Source: Betaproteobacteria bacterium HGW-Betaproteobacteria-16 (GTDB taxonomy: Bacteria; Pseudomonadota; Gammaproteobacteria; Burkholderiales; Burkholderiaceae_C). Taken from it: a stretch of 64,000 nt of DNA. The stretch is taken from positions 61,444 to 125,443 of the forward strand of contig PHCQ01000008.1 of NCBI GenBank assembly GCA_002840835.1, in the 5' to 3' direction. The notes beneath the pieces were generated by a model. The model did no database searches. It was not told where the DNA came from and saw nothing but the letters and a program-made list of their open reading frames with translations. Of this stretch, positions 59,207-64,000 are shown piece after piece. Made by a program: the position numbers and the translations under genes. Position 1 is the stretch's first letter; the number at the start of each line of letters is the position of its first letter.

Positions 59207-60562
59207 TTAGTTCAAACTCTCGTTGTGCAACGCCAGGTCCAGGCCGGTGCGCTCTTCCACTTCGCGCACCCGCAGACGCGTCACGCGCGAGGTGATCCAC
59301 AACACCAGCGCCGTCATCACCAGGCTGTAGGCCAGCACCGCCACGCAGGCAATCACCTGGGCCAGCATGCTGGCTTCCACGCCGGAAATCGCGGGGTCGG
59401 CCAGCATGCCGGTGAGCAAGGCGCCCACCAGGCCACCCACGCCGTGCACACCAAACACATCGAGCGAATCGTCGGCACGCAGCTTTCGTTTGAGCACCGT
59501 GGCACCCCAGTAGCAGGCCGCGCCCGCCACCAGGCCAATGACCAGCGCGCCGCGCAGCGTGACGAAGCCCGCCGCCGGCGTGATCGCCACCAGCCCCGCC
59601 ACCACGCCGGAACACAGGCCCAGCAGCGAGGCGCGCTTGCGCGCCAGCCACTCGGCCGCCATCCAGGAGACGGCGCCTGCTGCGGCGGCGATGTGGGTGA
59701 CCACCAGTGCCAGCCCGGCCCGACCGTCGGCGGCGAGGGCGGAACCGCCGTTGAAGCCGAACCAGCCCACCCACAGCAGACCGGTGCCGGCCATGGTCAT
59801 GCCCAGGTTGAACGGCACAAACGGTTCGCGGCCATAGCCTTCGCGCGGCCCCAGCGCGTAGGCGCACACCAGGGCTGCGGCGCCGGCGTTGATGTGCACC
59901 ACCGCGCCGCCGGCAAAGTCCAGCGCGCCCAGCTGCGCCAGCCAGCCGCCGGGTTCCCACACCCAATGCGCCACCGGGGCGTACACCAGCACCAGCCACA
60001 GACTGGCAAACAGCAGCAGCGCACCAAAGTGCATGCGCTCCACTAGGGCACCCACCACCAGCGCGCAGGTGATGATGGCAAAGGTGAGTTGGAACATGGC
60101 GAACACCGATTCAGGCAGGTGCGGGGCGATGTGACTCACCGCCACCTGGCCCGTGCTGCCCAGGTACTCCAGCCCGGCAAATCCCATGCGTTCCACGCCG
60201 CCGACGAGGCCTCCCAGCGCACCGCTGCCTGGTGTGAACGCCAGCGAGTAGGCCAGCGCAAACCACAGCAGACTCACCACCGCTGCAATGCCGACCACGC
60301 TGGCCATGGTGTTGATGACGTTGAAGCGACGCACCATGCCGCCGTAGAACAGGGCGATGCCCGGCAAGGTCATGAGCAGCACCAGCGCGGTGCTGACCAT
60401 GAGCCAGGCGGTATCTGCACCCTGCAGTGCGCTCGTGGCGACCAGGCCCGGCGCGCTCAGGGGCACGGCCTCTGGCGCGGTCGTCTGTGCCCACAGGCTG
60501 GACGACATCAAAAGGGCGGACGCGCTCATCACGCCCGCAGGAAACCAGCGGTTTTGGTGCAT
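59207..60562 (-). CDS. amt: ammonium transporter
   Basis: 451 residues; ATG preceded by GAGG. Signal peptide, then eleven membrane helices. Amt signatures: DTAWLMVSTALVLLMTLPGIALFYGGMVRR, twin DFAGGAVVHINAGAAALVCA (first half of the conserved repeat) and the second His-bearing DVFGVHGVGGLVGALLTG; WGFNGG-like GWFGFNGGSAL. Moves ammonia/ammonium across the inner membrane. No glnK gene adjoins, unlike the common glnK-amtB pair. A sigma-54 promoter and two NtrC-like sites upstream indicate induction under nitrogen limitation. Confidence 0.95.
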   Translation of the reverse strand: MHQNRWFPAGVMSASALLMSSSLWAQTTAPEAVPLSAPGLVATSALQGADTAWLMVSTALVLLMTLPGIALFYGGMVRRFNVINTMASVVGIAAVVSLLWFALAYSLAFTPGSGALGGLVGGVERMGFAGLEYLGSTGQVAVSHIAPHLPESVFAMFQLTFAIITCALVVGALVERMHFGALLLFASLWLVLVYAPVAHWVWEPGGWLAQLGALDFAGGAVVHINAGAAALVCAYALGPREGYGREPFVPFNLGMTMAGTGLLWVGWFGFNGGSALAADGRAGLALVVTHIAAAAGAVSWMAAEWLARKRASLLGLCSGVVAGLVAITPAAGFVTLRGALVIGLVAGAACYWGATVLKRKLRADDSLDVFGVHGVGGLVGALLTGMLADPAISGVEASMLAQVIACVAVLAYSLVMTALVLWITSRVTRLRVREVEERTGLDLALHNESLN

Positions 60563-60594
60563 TTTGTTACCTCATCCAACGACAGAGGTGTCAG

Positions 60595-60610
60595 TGCATT
60601 TCCTGTGCCA
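60595..60610 (-). promoter_or_regulatory. sigma-54 promoter of amt
   Basis: Minus-strand TGGCACAGGAAATGCA: -24 GG and -12 GC at exact spacing, one mismatch to TGGCACRNNNNTTGCW. Predicted start near 60585, about 23 bases before the ATG. Confidence 0.78.
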
Positions 60611-60640
60611 AGGGTTGTCCCGACTGAGGGAAAGCCCGAA

Positions 60641-60657
60641 TGCACAGCGCTGGTGCG
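60641..60657. promoter_or_regulatory. NtrC-like site 1 upstream of amt
   Basis: TGCACAGCGCTGGTGCG matches the NtrC consensus TGCACCANNNTGGTGCA in both outer arms, with the exact 17-base length. It lies about 64 bases upstream of the predicted amt start, a usual enhancer distance. Confidence 0.6.
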
Positions 60658-60666
60658 AGCAGATAC

Positions 60667-60678
60667 AGTGCATGCACT
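60667..60678. promoter_or_regulatory. 12-base palindrome AGTGCATGCACT
   Basis: Perfect palindrome between the two NtrC-like sites upstream of amt. It shares TGCAC/GTGCA with them but not their spacing; it may be an additional weak site. Confidence 0.35.
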
Positions 60679-60687
60679 CGCAAACAG

Positions 60688-60704
60688 CGCACTGCGCTGG
60701 TGAC
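60688..60704. promoter_or_regulatory. NtrC-like site 2 upstream of amt
   Basis: CGCACTGCGCTGGTGAC keeps GCAC and TGGTG of the NtrC consensus at the correct 17-base length. Its centre is 47 bases from site 1; paired NtrC sites at enhancers are usual. Confidence 0.45.
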
Positions 60705-60780
60705 CGCGGGGGACCGAGGAGACAACCCAGTCCAACTAGAACAACCCGTTTCAGCGTCCCCAGAGATGCCAGAGATCAAC

Positions 60781-60809
60781 AGCCAACCCTTCGGGGTTGG
60801 CTTTTTTTT
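60781..60809 (+). terminator. intrinsic terminator with no upstream gene
   Basis: Perfect 9-base stem AGCCAACCC / GGGTTGGCT with a TTCG tetraloop, followed by eight T. Oriented plus, but the nearest upstream gene (amt) is on the minus strand. It either ends an unannotated small RNA begun between about 60600 and 60740 or shields the hox promoter from readthrough. Confidence 0.9.
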
Positions 60810-60945
60810 CGCCGGTGCATGGCGATCGACGAATCTGGAAACGAAAGATGGAATTCCGATTTGCTCAATGAATTGGAAGATCAATTTCCATCTGCCTGGA
60901 ACGTGGTTTTTGAATCCAGGAATATGGTCATGAAAAAGTCAAACA

Positions 60946-60958
60946 AATCAATGCATTA
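60946..60958. promoter_or_regulatory. IHF site upstream of hox promoter
   Basis: AATCAATGCATTA is a perfect match to the IHF consensus WATCAANNNNTTR, within an AT-rich stretch (60830-60960) and 39 bases before the -24 element of the hox sigma-54 promoter, the standard place for IHF bending. Confidence 0.65.
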
Positions 60959-60996
60959 CATGCACTGATCGGTGTTTTCCCTTGGTTGGCCCAACG

Positions 60997-61012
60997 TGGC
61001 CTGGCGATTGCA
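60997..61012 (+). promoter_or_regulatory. sigma-54 promoter of the hydrogenase operon
   Basis: TGGCCTGGCGATTGCA: -24 GG and -12 GC at exact spacing, TTGCA intact, two mismatches in the first half. Predicted start near 61024. Matches the known sigma-54/HoxA control of membrane-bound hydrogenase operons in Ralstonia. Confidence 0.75.
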
Positions 61013-61081
61013 GATGGTCACATACCTGCCTGTATCGGCGGGGCCCGGTTCTGCCCCACACCAGCCAACGGAGACAAACCC

Positions 61082-62173
61082 ATGATGGAAACCTTTTACG
61101 AGGTGATGCGCCGCAAGGGCATTTCGCGTCGCAGTTTTCTGAAGTACTGCTCGCTCACCGCCACCTCGCTGGGGCTGGCACCGTCATTCGTGCCGCAGAT
61201 CGCGCACGCCATGGAAACCAAACCACGCACCCCGGTGCTTTGGCTGCACGGGCTGGAGTGCACCTGTTGCACCGAATCGTTCATCCGCTCGGCGCACCCG
61301 CTGGCCAAGGACGTGGTGCTCTCCATGATCAGTCTGGACTACGACGACACCCTGATGGCCGCCGCCGGCCACCAGGCCGAGGCCATCCTCGAAGAGATCA
61401 TGGTCAAGTACAAGGGCCAGTACATACTGGCCGTAGAAGGCAACCCGCCGCTGAACGAAGACGGCATGTTCTGCATCCAGTCGGGCAAGCCCTTCATCGA
61501 GAAGCTCAAACATGTGGCCAAGGACGCCAAGGCCATCATCGCCTGGGGGTCGTGTGCTTCCTGGGGCTGCGTGCAGGCCGCCAAGCCCAACCCGACGCAG
61601 GCCACGCCGATCCACAAGGTCATCACCGACAAACCCATCATCAAGGTGCCGGGCTGCCCGCCCATTCCCGAGGTGATGACGGGTGTGATCACCTACATGC
61701 TGACGTTTGACCGCATCCCCGAGCTGGACCGCCAAGGCCGGCCCAAGATGTTCTACAGCCAGCGCATCCACGACAAGTGCTACCGCCGCCCGCACTTCGA
61801 TGCCGGCCAGTTCGTCGAGACCTGGGACGACGAGTCCGCGCGCCGCGGCTACTGCCTCTACAAGGTTGGCTGCAAGGGCCCGACCACTTACAACGCCTGT
61901 TCCACGGTGCAGTGGAACGAGGGCACCAGCTTCCCCATCAAGGCCGGCCACGGCTGCATCGGCTGCTCGGAAGACGGCTTCTGGGACAAGGGCTCGTTCT
62001 ACGACCGCCTGACCGACATCCACGCCTTCGGCATCGAGGCCAACGCCGACGAAATCGGCGGCACGGCGGCCGGTGTGGTGGGGGCCGCGGTCGCGGCGCA
62101 CGCCGCCATCTCGGTGGCCAAGCGCTCACGCGACAAGGCTGCGGAGAAAAAAGCGGCTTCCTCCAACAGCTGA
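61082..62173 (+). CDS. hoxK: [NiFe] hydrogenase small subunit, O2-tolerant membrane-bound type
   Basis: 363 residues; ATG after GGAG (a second ATG follows directly). Tat signal SRRSFLKYC with a hydrophobic stretch ending AHAME. The proximal cluster segment [11 protein letters not shown] (about 57-66) has the extra Cys of O2-tolerant enzymes (usual form CTGC), and WGSCASWGC (near 154) supplies the second extra Cys, so a 4Fe-3S cluster is predicted. Further ligands: [17 protein letters not shown] ... [19 protein letters not shown] and [11 protein letters not shown]-terminal hydrophobic helix ([20 protein letters not shown]) anchors it to the periplasmic face, where cytochrome b (HoxZ, beyond the window) docks. 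Group 1d type. Confidence 0.95.
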   Translation: MMETFYEVMRRKGISRRSFLKYCSLTATSLGLAPSFVPQIAHAMETKPRTPVLWLHGLECTCCTESFIRSAHPLAKDVVLSMISLDYDDTLMAAAGHQAEAILEEIMVKYKGQYILAVEGNPPLNEDGMFCIQSGKPFIEKLKHVAKDAKAIIAWGSCASWGCVQAAKPNPTQATPIHKVITDKPIIKVPGCPPIPEVMTGVITYMLTFDRIPELDRQGRPKMFYSQRIHDKCYRRPHFDAGQFVETWDDESARRGYCLYKVGCKGPTTYNACSTVQWNEGTSFPIKAGHGCIGCSEDGFWDKGSFYDRLTDIHAFGIEANADEIGGTAAGVVGAAVAAHAAISVAKRSRDKAAEKKAASSNS

Positions 62174-62197
62174 TCCAGAACAACAAGGAAGAACACC

Positions 62198-64000
62198 ATG
62201 GGTGCTTACGAAACACAGGGCTTCAATCTCGACAACACTGGCCGGCGCATCGTTGTCGATCCGGTGACCCGCATCGAGGGCCACATGCGCTGCGAGGTCA
62301 ACCTCGACAGCAACAACGTCATCCGCAACGCAGTGTCCACCGGCACCATGTGGCGCGGTCTGGAAGTGATTTTGAAAGGCCGCGACCCGCGCGATGCCTG
62401 GGCCTTTGTGGAACGCATCTGCGGCGTCTGCACCGGCTGCCACGCGCTCACCAGCGTGCGCGCGGTGGAAGACGCGCTGGGCATCCGCATCCCGTTGAAC
62501 GCCCACCTGATCCGCGAGATGATGGCCAAGACGCTGCAGGTGCACGACCACGCGGTGCACTTCTACCACCTGCACGCGCTGGACTGGGTGGACGTGGTCT
62601 CGGCGCTGAACGCCGACCCGAAGAAAACCAGCGACTTGCAGCACTTGGTCTCGCCTTCGCACCCGATGTCCTCGCCTGGCTACTTTCGGGATGTGCAGAA
62701 CCGCCTGAAGAAATTCGTTGAAAGCGGCCAGCTCGGTCCCTTCGCCAACGGTTACTGGGGCAGCAAGGCCTACGTGCTGCCGGCAGAGGCCAACCTGATG
62801 GCTGTGACGCACTACCTGGAAGCACTGGACTTGCAGAAGGAGTGGGTGAAGGTGCACACCATCTTCGGCGGCAAGAACCCGCACCCGAACTACATGGTCG
62901 GCGGCGTGCCCTGCGCGATCAACATCGACGGCGACGGCGCCGCAGGGGCCCCGATCAACATGGAGCGCCTGAATTTCGTTGAAGCCCGTATCAAGGAAAT
63001 GATTGACTTCAACAACAACGTCTACATCCCGGACGTGCAGGCCATTGGCACGATCTACAAGAACGCCGGCTGGCTTTACGGCGGCGGCCTCTCCGCCACC
63101 AACGTGGCCGACTACGGCACGTATGAGAAGGTGCCTTATGACGCCACAACGCACCAGTTGCCGGGCGGCGTGATCCTGAATGGCAACTGGGACAAGATCG
63201 AACCCATCGACCCGCGCGACCCCGAGCAGGTGCAGGAGTTCGTGAGCCACAGCTGGTACAAGTACGGCGACGAGACCAAGGGCCTGCACCCCTGGGACGG
63301 CGTCACCGAAGCCAACTACGCCCCCGAAGGCCCGAACTTCAAGGGCACGCGCACGAACATCGAGCAACTCGATGAAAGCGCCAAGTACTCGTGGATCAAG
63401 AGCCCGCGTTGGCGCGGCCACGCGGTTGAAGTGGGCCCGCTCTCGCGCTACATCCTGGGCTACGCCCACGCGGTGCAGGGCAACAAGCACTGCCAGCGCG
63501 TGAAGGAACAGGTGGATGCGTCCGCTGTGGCCATCAACAGCGCCATCCCCAAGGCGCTCGGCCTGCCGGAAACCAACTTCACGCTCAAGCAACTGCTGCC
63601 CACCACCATCGGCCGCACCCTGGCGCGCGCGCTGGAAAGCCAGTACTGCGGCGAGATGATGATGGACGACTTCCGCCAGATGGTGCAGAACATCAAGAAC
63701 GGCGACAGCAGCACCGCCAACGTCGAGAAGTGGGACCCAGCCACCTGGCCCAAGGAGGCCAAGGGCGTGGGCACGGTGGCCGCGCCGCGCGGCATGCTGG
63801 GCCACTGGATCAAGATCAAGGACGGCAAGATCGAGAACTACCAGTGCGTGGTGCCCACCACCTGGAACGGCTCGCCGCGCGACACCAAGGGCCAGATCGG
63901 TGCCTTCGAGGCCTCGCTCATGAACACGCCCATGGTCAACCCCGAGCAGCCGCTGGAGATCCTGCGCACGCTGCACAGCTTCGACCCCTGCCTGGCCTGC
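62198..64000 (+). CDS. hoxG: [NiFe] hydrogenase large subunit, truncated by window end
   Basis: 601 residues visible, open at the right edge. Start [13 protein letters not shown] after AAGGAAG, 24 bases after hoxK. N-terminal active-site motif L1 with [10 protein letters not shown] (first two Ni-ligating Cys near 75 and 78), mid-protein [19 protein letters not shown], and the C-terminal L5 motif begins at the last bases: DPCLAC, just before the expected His. Ralstonia HoxG is about 618 residues, so roughly 15-20 codons, including the cleaved C-terminal peptide, are missing from the window. Oxidises H2 in the periplasm. Confidence 0.95.
   Translation, partial: MGAYETQGFNLDNTGRRIVVDPVTRIEGHMRCEVNLDSNNVIRNAVSTGTMWRGLEVILKGRDPRDAWAFVERICGVCTGCHALTSVRAVEDALGIRIPLNAHLIREMMAKTLQVHDHAVHFYHLHALDWVDVVSALNADPKKTSDLQHLVSPSHPMSSPGYFRDVQNRLKKFVESGQLGPFANGYWGSKAYVLPAEANLMAVTHYLEALDLQKEWVKVHTIFGGKNPHPNYMVGGVPCAINIDGDGAAGAPINMERLNFVEARIKEMIDFNNNVYIPDVQAIGTIYKNAGWLYGGGLSATNVADYGTYEKVPYDATTHQLPGGVILNGNWDKIEPIDPRDPEQVQEFVSHSWYKYGDETKGLHPWDGVTEANYAPEGPNFKGTRTNIEQLDESAKYSWIKSPRWRGHAVEVGPLSRYILGYAHAVQGNKHCQRVKEQVDASAVAINSAIPKALGLPETNFTLKQLLPTTIGRTLARALESQYCGEMMMDDFRQMVQNIKNGDSSTANVEKWDPATWPKEAKGVGTVAAPRGMLGHWIKIKDGKIENYQCVVPTTWNGSPRDTKGQIGAFEASLMNTPMVNPEQPLEILRTLHSFDPCLAC

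Noticed and set aside
60705..60780. A tRNA gene before the orphan terminator
   Set aside because: No TTCRA loop, no acceptor pairing and no CCA end could be found.
60640..60933. Short plus-strand open frame through the amt-hox intergenic region
   Set aside because: It reads through the intrinsic terminator and has no ribosome site or recognisable protein.
62126..63976. Very long open frame (616 codons) on the minus strand opposite hoxG
   Set aside because: It mirrors the codon phase of hoxG, whose motifs are unmistakable, and its protein is His/Val/Gly-rich without any domain.

Overview
The window is high-GC bacterial DNA, densely coded, with no rRNA, tRNA, CRISPR array, prophage or insertion sequence that I can recognise. 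The gene families (two-component systems, LivK-type importers, a PHB depolymerase, an OmpV porin, a class A beta-lactamase with an AmpR-type regulator) and the start of an oxygen-tolerant membrane-bound [NiFe] hydrogenase at the right edge suggest a Betaproteobacterium of the Comamonadaceae, most likely a hydrogen oxidiser such as Hydrogenophaga. The taxon is inference; no marker gene is present.

Layout. 1-4 kb: SLAC1/TehA-type transporter, TerB-like protein, small lipoprotein, heme-dependent N-demethylase-like protein (DUF3445), MipA/OmpV porin. 4-12.3 kb: a signalling block on the minus strand (single-domain receiver, 2116-residue hybrid kinase, receiver-kinase). 12.4-15.5 kb: PhoP/PhoQ-like two-component system with two divergent PepSY proteins. 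15.5-28.1 kb: Liv-type binding protein, ribbon-helix-helix regulator with PHB depolymerase, chemoreceptor, WYL regulator divergent from a LysE exporter, YccF, bla/ampR pair, SDR enzyme, AraC regulator.

28.1-36.5 kb is a coherent but uncharacterised module. A minus-strand operon (NTF2-like protein, PuuE-like deacetylase, amidase, GntR/FCD regulator) is divergent from a Liv-type ABC importer in which the second permease and both ATPases are fused in one 842-residue protein. The shared intergenic region carries two back-to-back sigma-54 promoters, each abutting a TTGTNNACAW palindrome that fits the locally encoded GntR regulator. I read this as a nitrogen-controlled uptake and hydrolysis system for an unknown amide or ureide, and it is my best candidate for an undescribed system.

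36.8-52.7 kb is a surface-glycan or glycoprotein locus: a GT-C-like membrane protein, a TPR/beta-barrel outer-membrane protein, a FecR-domain exported protein, a GT4-methyltransferase fusion, a 1742-residue TPR-GT41-GT2-GT4 protein and five more methyltransferases. 52.9-58.6 kb holds a SWIB protein, a low-GC OLD-like ATPase (possible phage defence), a LysR regulator, a DUF2007 protein and a GMC oxidoreductase.

58.6-64 kb: a conserved hypothetical gene and an ammonium transporter with a sigma-54 promoter and two NtrC-like sites, then an orphan intrinsic terminator, an IHF site and a sigma-54 promoter in front of hoxK and hoxG. hoxG runs off the window inside its C-terminal DPCxxC motif. Sigma-54 control thus recurs at four promoters (ABC/amide module twice, amt, hox), tying together nitrogen scavenging and hydrogen oxidation.
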